Positions 23,783 to 32,154 of a DNA stretch of 64,000 nt are shown in pieces. The position numbers and the translations under genes were made by a program. Positions within the stretch are counted from its first letter, which is position 1. Every line of letters begins with the position of its first letter. The notes under the pieces are model-generated. The model made no database searches. It was given only the letters and a program-made list of their open reading frames with translations, and was not told the origin of the DNA. The stretch comes from Streptomyces sp. HNM0574 (GTDB lineage: Bacteria; Actinomycetota; Actinomycetes; Streptomycetales; Streptomycetaceae), in NCBI RefSeq assembly GCF_012726235.1, contig NZ_JAASAH010000002.1, positions 372,001 through 436,000 of the forward strand. The letters are read 5' to 3'.

Positions 23783-24304
23783 TCAAGAGGGCCCGCTCGG
23801 CAGCCCCAGGTCCTCGCGCATCAGGCGGCGCATCGCGGTGAGCCGGGGCGTGACGGCGCGCAGCGCCTCCAGCGCGCTGTCCGGCGTCTCGCCGGGCCGC
23901 GCCTGCCCCCGGTCGACGCGCTTGGCGGCGGCGTCCGCCTCGGCCAGCAGCGCGTTGACGTCCCGGGAGGCGTCGAGGATGTGCTCGGGGACGAGCATCT
24001 GCGCCTCCGCGTACCGGTCGCGGTAGTCACGGCGGGTCTCCTCCAGGTGCGCGCGGTCCTCGTCGGTGTAGACACCGTCGCGCAGGCGGTGCAGGGCGTC
24101 CTTGAGGAGCGTGTGGAACTGGCGCGAGGCCCGGTTCATCGCCGTGTACGCGGCCCGGCGTTCCTCGAACTCCCGCCGCCGCCCGTCCACTTCACGCTGC
24201 CGTTCCTGCTGCCGCGCGGTGGCGCGCTGCGCGACGAGCGGCGCGAAGAGCGTCCCCAGGACGCCGACGACTGCGGTGATCATGGCTGCGATGACGGCAC
24301 TCAC
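23783..24304 (-). CDS. Membrane-anchored coiled-coil protein of unknown function
   Basis: This 173-residue protein begins VSAVIAAMITAVVGVLGTLFAPLVAQ (one transmembrane segment, ~3-25). A long charged coiled coil follows ('RQQERQREVDGRRREFEERRAAY' in two blocks, ~28-55), then helices to the end ('LLKDALHRLRDGVYTDEDRAHLEETRRDYRDR'). This signal-anchor plus coiled-coil layout is frequent in Streptomyces proteins that track membrane stress, but no family is recognised. GTG 24304 places the hydrophobic segment at the N-terminus; the ORF to 24358 would add a non-conserved Arg/Gly segment. Confidence 0.75.
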   Translation of the reverse strand: MSAVIAAMITAVVGVLGTLFAPLVAQRATARQQERQREVDGRRREFEERRAAYTAMNRASRQFHTLLKDALHRLRDGVYTDEDRAHLEETRRDYRDRYAEAQMLVPEHILDASRDVNALLAEADAAAKRVDRGQARPGETPDSALEALRAVTPRLTAMRRLMREDLGLPSGPS

Positions 24305-24417
24305 GGCGCCCGACCCTACCCGCGCACCCGCCGCACCGGACCGGGCCCTGACCCCCAACAGCGGCCGCGGCGACGGTAGTTTGCCTCGCGGACGTGCGAG
24401 GCGACGGAAGGCGGAAG

Positions 24418-24852
24418 ATGGCCGAGGAGACGACGGAGCCGTTCAGCGTGCGCATCGAGGTGCGCGGCTACGAGACGGACGCGCTGGGGCACGTGAACGC
24501 GTCGGTGTACGGGCAGTACGCCGAGCACGCGCGCTGGAAACTGTTCGAGAAGGCCGGCATCCGGCAGCGGGACCTGCTGGCGGCCCGCATCGGCCCGGTG
24601 GTGCTGGAGCTGCACTTCTCCTACCGGAACGAGCTGCGCGCGGAGGACGAGGTGGACGTCGACTGCGTCGTGGAATGGGGCGAGGGCCGGACGATGACCA
24701 CCCGGCAGACGCTGCGCCGCGCGGACGGCACCGTCGCCGCCGAGGTCACGGGCACGGCGGTGGTGGTCGACCTGGACCGGCGCAAGGCGGTGGCCGACCC
24801 CCGCGCGGCCCTCCGCGAACTGGCCGCGCACCCCGGACTGTTGGGCCTCTGA
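24418..24852 (+). CDS. Acyl-CoA thioesterase, 4-hydroxybenzoyl-CoA thioesterase-like hotdog
   Basis: This 144-residue hotdog-fold protein has 'FSVRIEVRGYETDALGHVNASVYGQYAEHARW' (blocks), with the catalytic 'ETDALGHVNAS..Y..Y.E.AR' motif. The Asp (in ETDALGHVN) is the family nucleophile or base. 'GPVVLELHFSYRNELRAEDEVDV' and 'RTMTTRQTLRRADGTVAAEVTG' complete the fold. These enzymes hydrolyse short or medium acyl-CoAs; the substrate is unknown here. ATG 24418 follows GGAAGGCGG. A terminator hairpin follows. Confidence 0.88.
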   Translation: MAEETTEPFSVRIEVRGYETDALGHVNASVYGQYAEHARWKLFEKAGIRQRDLLAARIGPVVLELHFSYRNELRAEDEVDVDCVVEWGEGRTMTTRQTLRRADGTVAAEVTGTAVVVDLDRRKAVADPRAALRELAAHPGLLGL

Positions 24853-24869
24853 GCGGCCAGGGAAACACG

Positions 24870-24907
24870 ACGGGCGGGCACGGGAGCCGACTCCCGTACC
24901 CGCCCGT
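24870..24907. terminator. Bidirectional terminator thioesterase / L,D-transpeptidase
   Basis: ACGGGCGGG (24870-24878) and ACGGGAG (24880-24886) pair with CTCCCGT (24891-24897) and CCCGCCCGT (24899-24907) with one A/C mismatch and a 4-nt loop. Confidence 0.8.
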
Positions 24908-24933
24908 TCACACGTGGCGTGGTGTGCCCGGCG

Positions 24934-26181
24934 TCAGACCGCCGAACCGGCCTTCCACTGCTCCCAGTCCATGTTCCAGCCGTTGAGGCCGTTGTTGGGC
25001 TGGATGGTCTTGTCGGGCGAGCCCTTGACCTCGACGATGTCGCCGATCATCGAGTTCTCGTAGAACCAGCCGCCGTCGGTGCTGGTGCTCCCGGCTCCCT
25101 TGGTGTCCTTCAGACCGACGCAGCCGTGGCTGGTGTTGCCGGTGCCGAAGGGGGCGCCCCAGTAGTTGCCGTGGATGAAGGTGCCGGAGGTGGAGAGACG
25201 CATGGCGTGCGGGACGTCCGGGATGTCGTAGCCCTCGGCGCCCTTGCGGCCGAAGCCGACGGTCTGGCCGTCCATCCGGGTCTCCTTGTGCTTCTCGGAG
25301 ATCACCATCTTGCCGTTGTACGTCGGGTTCTTCTTGCTGCCGGCGGAGATCGGGATGCTCTTGATCTTCTCGCCGTCGCGGACGACCGTCATCGTGGCGT
25401 TCTTGACGTCGACGGTGCTCACCTGCTGGCGGCCGACGTTGAAGTGGAAGGTCTTGTCCTGGACGCCGGTGATCCCCTCGGCGCCCTTCACCCCGTCGAG
25501 GTTGAGGTCGACCGTGACCTTCGATCCGGCCTTCCAGTACTCCTCGGGGCGGAAGTCGAGCCGCTTGCCGTCGAACCAGTGGCCGACGACCTCCTGGCCG
25601 CTGCTGGAGCTGACCTTGATCGCGGACTGGACGGCCTTCTTGTCGGTGATCTCCTTGTCGAAGTTGATCGACACCGGCATTCCCGCACCGACGGTCTGGC
25701 CGTCCTCACCGGCGTAGGTGCCGATGAAGCTGTTGTCGGGGGACACGGTGGTGAAGGCGGAGTTCTCGACGGCCTTGCGGCCCTCGCCGTCCTTCGCCGT
25801 GGCCGTGAGCTTGTACTGAGTGGCGCGCTCCAGCTGCTCCTTGGGCTTCCAGGACTTCCCGTCCTCGGATATGGAGCCCTCGACGACGGTGTCGTCCTTG
25901 GCGGTACGCATGTCCACCTGGGTGAGCTTCCCCTTGCTCACGGTGACATTGCCGCCGGTGTTGATGCTGGCGCCGTCGGACCCGTCCTTGGACGCGACCT
26001 TTATTCGGGCCACCGACTCATTCTTCTCGGACATCTCGGACTTGGCGTCGGAGCCGCTGCCCCCGTCGCCGTCACCGCCGAAAAGGCCGCAACCACTCAA
26101 CGTCAGCACTCCGCCCAGCAGTACGGCTGTCGCCGCTATACCCCTGCGGTGCCTGCTCGGCGCTGTCACTGGCTTCTCCAT
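24934..26181 (-). CDS. Lipoprotein L,D-transpeptidase with Ig-like domains
   Basis: This 415-residue YkuD-family enzyme makes 3-3 peptidoglycan cross-links outside the cell membrane. The lipobox 'TLSGC' puts the lipidated Cys at residue 31. After a Gly/Ser/Asp spacer come two Ig-like domains (~60-150 and ~155-260, with 'STVSPDNSFIGTY' between). The YkuD catalytic domain has 'HAMRLSTSGTFIHGNYWGAPFG' and the signature 'TSHGCVGLKDTKG' carrying the nucleophilic Cys (~355). C-terminal 'NGLNGWNMDWEQWKAGSAV' is usual in actinobacterial Ldt. ATG 26181 is used. It is transcribed alone. Length and motifs are complete. Confidence 0.94.
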   Translation of the reverse strand: MEKPVTAPSRHRRGIAATAVLLGGVLTLSGCGLFGGDGDGGSGSDAKSEMSEKNESVARIKVASKDGSDGASINTGGNVTVSKGKLTQVDMRTAKDDTVVEGSISEDGKSWKPKEQLERATQYKLTATAKDGEGRKAVENSAFTTVSPDNSFIGTYAGEDGQTVGAGMPVSINFDKEITDKKAVQSAIKVSSSSGQEVVGHWFDGKRLDFRPEEYWKAGSKVTVDLNLDGVKGAEGITGVQDKTFHFNVGRQQVSTVDVKNATMTVVRDGEKIKSIPISAGSKKNPTYNGKMVISEKHKETRMDGQTVGFGRKGAEGYDIPDVPHAMRLSTSGTFIHGNYWGAPFGTGNTSHGCVGLKDTKGAGSTSTDGGWFYENSMIGDIVEVKGSPDKTIQPNNGLNGWNMDWEQWKAGSAV

Positions 26182-26432
26182 CAACGTCGGAACCCCATGT
26201 CTCCCCGAAACACTGCGTACGCCCCCTACCGGTGGAAACCGGACATGCGTACCCCAGCTCTACGCAAGAGAACGCAAATCTTCCTATGGTCGGTTCCACA
26301 CACGGGAAAACTGTGGGGTAGCACACGTACAGCACATGCGTGCAGTGACGTACGCGGGACGCTCCGGACAGGGCCCGGCGTTCGGCGCCGTGTCGGCGAC
26401 GCGGCGGCCGAGGGCTCGGACGCGCTCCCGGA
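26182..26432. other. Intergenic region upstream of the L,D-transpeptidase
   Basis: 251 bp with a short A/T-richer section (26265-26310). The minus-strand promoter of the transpeptidase should lie here. No ydaO-type or other riboswitch fold was recognised, and no ORF is supported. Confidence 0.4.
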
Positions 26433-26804
26433 TCACCAGGCGCGTTCCCCGACGGGCACGTCGTACACCTCCTCACCTGCCGCGTTCTCGTCGTCCTCGT
26501 CGTCCTCGTCGTCCCACTCCGGGTCGACCTCGGCGGCCTCGCTGCCCCAGGTCGCGTGGGACAGCTCGACGCCGGGGAGCTCGGAGACCAGGTCGACGGG
26601 GTCGACGAGGTACGCGATGGCCTCGCCCGCGTCCCTGCCGACGATCTCCCTGGCGTGCCCGCGCTCGTCGTCGGGGAGCAGCGCGTCGCTGTCGATGCGG
26701 TCGAGCGCGGCTCGGGCGAGAGCTTCCGGATCGGCGATTTCGACGACCAGTTCCACCCGGAGACGCACCTGCGGAAGTCCGTTTGATGTCTCGTCAGAAG
26801 TCAT
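26433..26804 (-). CDS. Small acidic protein of unknown function
   Basis: This 123-residue protein (MTSDETSNGLPQVRLRVELV) has a beta-alpha N-terminal part ('VRLRVELVVEIADPEALARAAL') followed by 'GRDAGEAIAYLVDPVDLVSELPGVELSHATWG' and a very acidic run 'DPEWDDEDDEDDENAAGEE' at ~92-110. Conserved in Streptomyces from memory, it has no assigned function. TACTCT ends 7 nt upstream of the ATG, suggesting a leaderless transcript, and no Shine-Dalgarno is visible. The acidic run could be a binding surface or make it migrate aberrantly. Confidence 0.8.
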   Translation of the reverse strand: MTSDETSNGLPQVRLRVELVVEIADPEALARAALDRIDSDALLPDDERGHAREIVGRDAGEAIAYLVDPVDLVSELPGVELSHATWGSEAAEVDPEWDDEDDEDDENAAGEEVYDVPVGERAW

Positions 26805-26930
26805 GCCACGGAGAGTAGGGGGCACGTCGGCCTCGACTTCCCTGCGACCCGCCCCAATCAGTAACATCGTTGCCCACGCCGCCAGTTCACTGCGTCTGCG
26901 CAGGAGCGATGCACTCGGAAGGGGTTCTTT

Positions 26931-27302
26931 GTGGCTGGAGCCGGACAGTCCGCCATGTCCGCACACCGCCGCCCGCTCGTGACGGCAGCCGCCGCCGGAA
27001 CGGTGCTCTTCGCTCTCTGGTTCGTCCCGACGGCGAAGGCGTCACCGGAGCGAGGAATCCCCTCCACACCCTCAGCCACAGATTCCGCTTCCGCCTCTCC
27101 CGGGCTTCCGTCGCCCGGCCCGGCGCAGGACTACACCGTCGGCGAGGGCTCCGCCGTCGCGACGCACGCCGTGGCACAGCCGACGCGGCTCGCCGACACC
27201 GGCGGCGCCGAGACGGCGCCCTACGTCGCGGGCGGACTCGGCTTCGTCTGCGTCGGCGGCGCCCTGCTGCTCCGCGCCGCCCGCCGCCCGTCCGGCCGCT
27301 GA
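26931..27302 (+). CDS. Sortase-E type (LADTG) surface protein
   Basis: This short exported protein of 123 residues has an N-terminal signal ('PLVTAAAAGTVLFALWFVPTAKA', ~15-37), a Pro/Ser/Thr-rich stalk with 'SASPGLPSPGPAQDY', then 'TRLADTGGAETAPYVAGGLGFVCVGGALLLRAARRPSGR' (C-terminal region, ~85-123). LADTG, a hydrophobic stretch and a positively charged tail form a cell-wall sorting signal. Class E sortases of actinobacteria prefer LAxTG. The mature region between is only ~50 residues, so it may be a short wall-linked spike. GTG 26931 has AAGGGG about 10 nt upstream; ATG 26955 is an alternative. No sortase gene is in the window. Confidence 0.8.
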   Translation: MAGAGQSAMSAHRRPLVTAAAAGTVLFALWFVPTAKASPERGIPSTPSATDSASASPGLPSPGPAQDYTVGEGSAVATHAVAQPTRLADTGGAETAPYVAGGLGFVCVGGALLLRAARRPSGR

Positions 27303-27321
27303 CGGCCGCGTCGGCGCGCGC

Positions 27322-28530
27322 TCAGGAGCCGCGGAAGCGGCGGCGTTCGCCGGTGCCCGGGTCGGCGGGCGCGTCGGCGAGGCGGACGACGGGGTCCCAG
27401 ACGCCGCCGTCCCGGCCCGCGACCACCGGTTTCGTGGCCCGCGTCGACTTCGCCCGGTACTGCGCCGCGTCCGCCAGCCGGAACAGCCGCCGCCCCGAGC
27501 GCACCTCCCCGACGGGGTCGCCCGTGGACGCGACGCCGCAGGCCACGCCCTCGCTCCCGGCCGGCCCGGCCGCCCGGCGGCACACCTCCTCGGCGACGCG
27601 GACCATCTCATCGGCCGTGGGCCCGACCGCGAGCAGGCAGAACTCGTCGCCGCCGAGCCGGGCGGCGAGCGTGCCGGGGAGCATCGCGGCGCACAGCGAC
27701 AGCACCGAGCCGAAGCGCTCCAGCAGCCGGTCGCCCGCCTCGTGCCCGTAGGTGTCGTTGACCCGCTTCAGGCCGTTGACGTCGCAGACCGCGAGGGAGA
27801 CGACGGTGTTCTCGACGCGGTGCTCGGCCAGGCCGTCGTCCAGCCGTATGTCGACGGCGCGGCGGTTGGCCAGGCCCGTCAGCGGGTCGGTGAAGGCGAG
27901 CAGCCGCACCTCCTCCAGCCGCTCGTTCTGCGCGATGCCCGCGGCGACGATCGCGGCGAGGACCGTCGCGAAGTCGGCGTCCTCCGGCCCGAAGACGGGC
28001 GCGTCCACGCCCCGGGCGACGTACAGCTCGCCCCAGGCGCGGGCGTGCAGCACGATCGGCGCGACGACACAGCTGCCCCGGCCCCGGCGGCGCAGCGCGG
28101 CGACCCGCTGGTGGCAGTACGCGCCCGTGCCCGCGTGCGCGCCCTCGCGGGTCTCGACCCAGGCCCGCTGCTCCTGCACACCCCCGGCCCAGCGCTCGTG
28201 CAGGAACTCGGTGACCTCGGGGAAGTCGTGCACCGGGTACGACTCGTCCTCGGGGAACTCGCGCTCGTCCCCGGCGAGCTCGCCCACGTTCGTCAGGACC
28301 CGCAGCCTGCCCCGCTCGCGCTCCCACACCGACACCGCGGCGAAGGAGCCGTCCAGCGCGGACCTGGCGCCCAGCGCCGCCGCGTGCACGACGTCCCGGT
28401 GCCGGTCGGCGAGCAGATCGCCCGGGGGCACGGACCGCCCCTCGGGGGACGCGGGACGTGCCGCCGCCTGCGCGGCGGCCATCGCCTGCGCCAGCCCGAC
28501 CACGGCCCGCAGCCGCGCGTCCTCACCCAT
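27322..28530 (-). CDS. GAF-GGDEF diguanylate cyclase
   Basis: This 402-residue cytoplasmic protein makes c-di-GMP from GTP. A GAF sensor spans ~35-210 ('SALDGSFAAVSVWERERGRL', 'YCHQRVAALRRRGRGSCVVAP'). The GGDEF domain follows (~225-400): 'AFTDPLTGLANRRAVDIRLDD', 'VCDVNGLKRVNDTYGHEAGDRLL' and the intact active site 'ARLGGDEFCLLAVG'. There is no RxxD inhibitory site five residues before GGDEF, so product inhibition may be absent. In Streptomyces c-di-GMP with BldD controls sporulation. A GAF-GGDEF protein of this type resembles CdgE from memory. TAGCCT ends 7 nt before the ATG (leaderless pattern). The tail 'GTGERRRFRGS' is basic. Confidence 0.9.
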   Translation of the reverse strand: MGEDARLRAVVGLAQAMAAAQAAARPASPEGRSVPPGDLLADRHRDVVHAAALGARSALDGSFAAVSVWERERGRLRVLTNVGELAGDEREFPEDESYPVHDFPEVTEFLHERWAGGVQEQRAWVETREGAHAGTGAYCHQRVAALRRRGRGSCVVAPIVLHARAWGELYVARGVDAPVFGPEDADFATVLAAIVAAGIAQNERLEEVRLLAFTDPLTGLANRRAVDIRLDDGLAEHRVENTVVSLAVCDVNGLKRVNDTYGHEAGDRLLERFGSVLSLCAAMLPGTLAARLGGDEFCLLAVGPTADEMVRVAEEVCRRAAGPAGSEGVACGVASTGDPVGEVRSGRRLFRLADAAQYRAKSTRATKPVVAGRDGGVWDPVVRLADAPADPGTGERRRFRGS

Positions 28531-28620
28531 ACGGCCAAGGCTAAGAGCCCGCGCCGCGTACCGCTGCCTCACCCCTCACCCTGTGTCACCGCCCGTGCTC
28601 GCCGGCCGCGGGCGCGGGGC

Positions 28621-29424
28621 TCACTCCCCCGGCCAGTCCGGCTTCCGCTTCTCGTTGAAGGCGGCGACGCCCTCCGCGCGGTCCCCGGAGAAGGCGACCT
28701 CGCGCCACGCCTCGTTCTCGGCCTCCAGCCCGTCGGGCAGCGCCATGCCCCAGCCGGTGCGCAGCGCCCGCTTGGCGGCGCGCAGCCCGACCGGCGAGTT
28801 CGCGGCGATCCGGGCGGCGAGGGCGAGCGCCTGCTCCCCGTCCTCGCCCTCCTCGACGAGCTGGTCGACGAGGCCGATGCCGGCCGCCTCGGCCGCCTCG
28901 ACCCGGCGCGCGGTGAAGACCAGTTCGGCGGCGCGCGCGGCGCCGACCCGGCGGGGCAGCAGCTGGGTGCCGCCGCCGCCCGGGATGACCCCGACGGACA
29001 CCTCGGGCAGCCCGACCACGGCCGTCGGGTCGGCGACGATCACGTCGCAGGAGAGGGCGAGTTCGAAGCCGCCGCCGAGCGCGTAGCCGTGCACGGCGGC
29101 GATGCTGGGCATCGGCAGATCGAGCACGCCGGTGTACGCGGCGCGGGTGTACGGGCGCTGCTGCGCCAGCTCCTCGTCGCTCAGCGCGTTGCGTTCCTTC
29201 AGGTCGGCGCCGACGCAGAAGGCGCGCGCGTTCGAGGAGGTGAGGACCGTCGCGCGGACGTCCTTGTCCTGGGCGAGGGCCGCGCAGGCGTCGCTGATGC
29301 AGCGGGCCATCTCGGTGGAGACCGCGTTCATCGCGCGGGGCCGGTCGAGGACGAGCTCCGCCACATGCGTCCCGCTGTCCCTGCGGACCAGCACCCACTC
29401 GCCGTACCGCTCTTCGCTGACCAT
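28621..29424 (-). CDS. Enoyl-CoA hydratase/isomerase
   Basis: This 267-residue crotonase-fold enzyme has the oxyanion-hole segments 'ARAFCVGADLKERNAL' and 'AAVHGYALGGGFELALSCD'. 'VGLPEVSVGVIPGGGGTQLLPRRVG' contains the first catalytic-Glu region (E in LPEV). The second glutamate seen in classical hydratases is replaced by Gly-Val-Ile context, so isomerase or another crotonase reaction is possible. It sits between the diguanylate cyclase and the adenylate cyclase, near the acyl-CoA carboxylase genes, which suggests fatty- or branched-acid breakdown. The start at 29424 (ATG) has GGGAGGC about 6-12 nt upstream. Confidence 0.9.
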   Translation of the reverse strand: MVSEERYGEWVLVRRDSGTHVAELVLDRPRAMNAVSTEMARCISDACAALAQDKDVRATVLTSSNARAFCVGADLKERNALSDEELAQQRPYTRAAYTGVLDLPMPSIAAVHGYALGGGFELALSCDVIVADPTAVVGLPEVSVGVIPGGGGTQLLPRRVGAARAAELVFTARRVEAAEAAGIGLVDQLVEEGEDGEQALALAARIAANSPVGLRAAKRALRTGWGMALPDGLEAENEAWREVAFSGDRAEGVAAFNEKRKPDWPGE

Positions 29425-29559
29425 CTCGGCCTCCCGGTTAACGCTCGCTCACATCGGCGCCCACTCTACGTCCCGCCACCGACACCGGGCAGGGGTGATC
29501 GCGGACCAACTCCCGGCAGGGGGACGGCCGTACGGGCGGCGGTGCAGGTCAGCGGCGGC

Positions 29560-30729
29560 TCAGGGGCGGCGGGTGAGCATCCACGGCTCGACGACGCCGA
29601 GGCCGCGGACCGGGCGCTGGTAGAGCGGCTGGAGCGCGAACCGGAAGCCGGGCTCCTCGGCCGCCTCCTTCTCCGACTCCGGCGCCTCCTCGGCCGCGAT
29701 CAGCTCGGCCCGCACCTCGCCGTCGACGAGCACGGTGTCCTTCGGCGCTATCGACGTCAGCCTGCTGGCCAGGTTGACGGTGTTGCCGAAGACGTCGCCC
29801 ATGCGGGTCGTCATGGTGCCGAAGGCGATGCCGACGCGGAGCTCCGGCATCGTGTCGTCGTTGCTCATCGTCTCGATCAGGCGGAGCCCGATCTCGGCCG
29901 CCGTGCCCGCCTCCTCGGCGACGTAGAGCACCTCGTCGCCGAGCGCCTTGATCAGCCTGCCGCCGTGCGCGGCGACCAGGTCGGCGGCCGTGGTCTCGAA
30001 CGCCTCGACCAGTTCGCCGAGTTCGTCGTCCTCCAGGCGGCGGGTGAGCCGGGTGAAGCCGACGAGGTCGGCGAAGCCGATGGCCTGCCGCCGGTCCACG
30101 GTGTCCTCGTCGTCCATCGCCTGCACGACGCGTCCGGTGGCCGCGGCCAGCTGCCGGCGCCAGACGTAGACCAGGAACTCCTGCAGCTCCGGCAGCAGCA
30201 GCTGGATCAGCGGGTAGGCGACCTCGTTCCGCGTCATGCCGGGCTCGGGGGGCTCGGTGAGGCCCATCAGGAAGGAGTCGATCTGCCAGTCGGCGAGCCG
30301 GGCCGTGGTCTGGCCCGTGGAGCGCGCGACCTGCACCGCCGTCGCCTCGCTCAGCAGGCCCGCCTCGACGAGACCGGCGAGGCGGCGCAGGGCGAGGACG
30401 TCGGCCTCGGTGAGCGCGCGTTCCTGGCCGACGTCGGCGAAGCCCATCGCGCGCCAGAAGCGGGAGGCGAGCTCCATCGAGACGCCCGCCGCGCGGGCCG
30501 CCTGGAACGGGTTGTACTGCCGCTCCGAGCCGAGGATCAGCTCCTCGATGCCGAGCGCGCTGGGGTCGTCCTCCGTCCCCCTGCGTGCGCCGCCGGGGGC
30601 GGGTGCGTCGGCCGGTTCGGCGGGCTCCGCCGGGGCCGCGGGCTCCGCCGCTTCCCGGCCGGCCGGCTGCGGTCCGGTCGGCTCTGGCTCGGGTCCGGTG
30701 GCGGGGGTGTCCGGTTCGTCCACGGTCAC
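29560..30729 (-). CDS. cya: Class III adenylate cyclase
   Basis: This 389-residue cyclase makes cAMP. The N-terminus is an acidic Pro/Ala linker (~1-60). Next is an adenylate cyclase regulatory domain with an 'ELILGSERQYNPFQAARAAGV' and HTH-like 'MELASRFWRAMGFADVGQERALTEAD' (~65-200). The catalytic domain has the metal-binding 'GFADLVGFTRLTRRL', the substrate-specifying Lys in 'GRLIKALGDEVLYVAEEAG', and the transition-state 'VFGNTVNLASRL' (Asn/Arg). All key residues are present. GTG 30729 is supported by GGAGGGG about 12 nt upstream; the longer ORF adds low-complexity sequence. In Streptomyces cAMP from this gene promotes germination. Confidence 0.93.
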   Translation of the reverse strand: MTVDEPDTPATGPEPEPTGPQPAGREAAEPAAPAEPAEPADAPAPGGARRGTEDDPSALGIEELILGSERQYNPFQAARAAGVSMELASRFWRAMGFADVGQERALTEADVLALRRLAGLVEAGLLSEATAVQVARSTGQTTARLADWQIDSFLMGLTEPPEPGMTRNEVAYPLIQLLLPELQEFLVYVWRRQLAAATGRVVQAMDDEDTVDRRQAIGFADLVGFTRLTRRLEDDELGELVEAFETTAADLVAAHGGRLIKALGDEVLYVAEEAGTAAEIGLRLIETMSNDDTMPELRVGIAFGTMTTRMGDVFGNTVNLASRLTSIAPKDTVLVDGEVRAELIAAEEAPESEKEAAEEPGFRFALQPLYQRPVRGLGVVEPWMLTRRP

Positions 30730-30946
30730 TGCCCGCCCCTCCGCGAGGTCCGGTCGTCCCTGCGCACTGCCCTTCCGTTCTGTGTGCTCGGCGTTCTTCG
30801 CGGTCCTGCCCGTCCGGGCCGCCCCGGCCCGCGTACCGCGCCGAGGAGGCGCGCCGTTTCCGTACCGCCGGGGCGGCGAACCGCACCGCCGTACGAACCC
30901 GTACCGCGCCCACCGGCTGTCCACAATACGGCAGCTGTGGGCTGGC

Positions 30947-31864
30947 TCACTCTCCCGGCGCCGGGCGGAGATGCACGATGTCCCCGGCCCCCACCGGACG
31001 CTGAACTCCCTGCTCAGTGGCGAGGACGAGCCGTCCGTCCCCGTCCACCGCGACGGCCTCGCCCGTCAGGTGCTCGCCGCCCGGGAGTTCGGCCCGCACC
31101 GTCCGGCCGAGGGTGGAGCAGCCCGCCGCGTAGGCCTCCAGCAGACGGCTCTCGGTGGGGTCGCCGCCGGTCGCCGTCCAGCGGCCGTACCAGTCGTCGA
31201 AGGAGCGGAGGACGGCGCGGAGCAGGGGGTCGCGGTCGGCGGCGTGCGCGCCCGCGAGGGTCAGCGAACCGGCCGTGGGGACGGGGAGTTCGGCGGCCTT
31301 GAGGGAGACGTTCAGGCCGAGGCCGAGCACGACGGTGCCCTCGCCCGCCTGTTCGGCGAGGATGCCGCCGACCTTGCGCTCCTCGCCCCCGACGTCGGCG
31401 AGCAGGTCGTTGGGCCACTTCAGCGCGGTGTCGATCCCGGCCGTGCGGGCGACGGCGGAGGCCGTGGCGACCCCGGCGAGCAGCGGCAGCCAGCCCCAAC
31501 GGTCCTGCGGGACGGCGGGCTTGAGCACGAAGGAGACGAACAGCCCGGAGCGGGGCGGGGCGCTCCACTGCCGGTCGAGCCGGCCCCGGGCGGCCGTCTG
31601 CTCCTCGGCGACGAGCACGGTGCCCTCGTCCAGGCGCTCCCCGGCGCGGAGGCGCTCGGCGAGGTCGGTGTTGGTGGAGCCGGTCCGCTGCACCACCTCC
31701 AGCGCGGTCCACAGCGCGTCGGGGCGGAGCAGGGCGCGGCGCAGGGCGGCGGCGTCGAGCGGCGGGCGGTCGAGGTCGGTCCAGCGGCTCGCGGGGCGGT
31801 CCGCGTCCTCGGGGCCGTCCTGGCTGCCGGGACCGTCGGGCGAGTTCGGCGAGTTCGGCGTCAT
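30947..31864 (-). CDS. birA: Biotin--[acetyl-CoA-carboxylase] ligase
   Basis: This 305-residue ligase attaches biotin to the BCCP domain. Core motifs are 'VQRTGSTNTDLAERL', the biotin/ATP loop 'EEQTAARGRLDRQWSAPP' (GRGRxxRxW), 'LKWPNDLLADVGGEERKVGGILAEQAG' (blocks; KWPND) and 'VVLGLGLNVSLKAAELP'. The C-terminal SH3-like part ends 'VGAGDIVHLRPAPGE'. There is no N-terminal winged helix, so this is a class I ligase without repressor function. The N-terminus is an Asp/Pro/Ser linker of ~30 residues. It is divergent from pccB, whose product is the partner of its substrate, a sensible functional link. Confidence 0.95.
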   Translation of the reverse strand: MTPNSPNSPDGPGSQDGPEDADRPASRWTDLDRPPLDAAALRRALLRPDALWTALEVVQRTGSTNTDLAERLRAGERLDEGTVLVAEEQTAARGRLDRQWSAPPRSGLFVSFVLKPAVPQDRWGWLPLLAGVATASAVARTAGIDTALKWPNDLLADVGGEERKVGGILAEQAGEGTVVLGLGLNVSLKAAELPVPTAGSLTLAGAHAADRDPLLRAVLRSFDDWYGRWTATGGDPTESRLLEAYAAGCSTLGRTVRAELPGGEHLTGEAVAVDGDGRLVLATEQGVQRPVGAGDIVHLRPAPGE

Positions 31865-32154
31865 CGGGCCAGCGTAGGCGGCCCGTCGCCGCCCGCCGCC
31901 GAGCCATGCGGACGTCCGGGTTCCGCCCCCGGTGAGCCGCCGGAGGGGATGTCCGAGAAAGGGGGGAAGGGTGGGGGCGTGGGGAATTGGGCGGGTCGGA
32001 CCGTGACCAACGCCGCACCGCCGAATCGGCCCAGCGCCGATAGCCTACGAACCAGTAATCGGCGGTAGCCGCACGTAGCCGTCCGACGACAGTTCCGACC
32101 GGTCCCCTCACGCACCACTCTCACGCCCGACGAACGAGTAGGAGCCGCACGCTG
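31865..32154. other. Divergent intergenic region birA / pccB
   Basis: About 290 bp holding both promoters. 32037-32065 is relatively A/T rich (tagcctacgaaccagtaatc) and may contain the pccB -10. No inverted repeat with convincing symmetry was found. Confidence 0.4.

Noticed and set aside
27742..31302. Plus-strand open frame of 1,186 codons
   Set aside because: It lies opposite the GGDEF, crotonase, cyclase and birA genes, which have clear motifs. The long frame is a product of high G+C.
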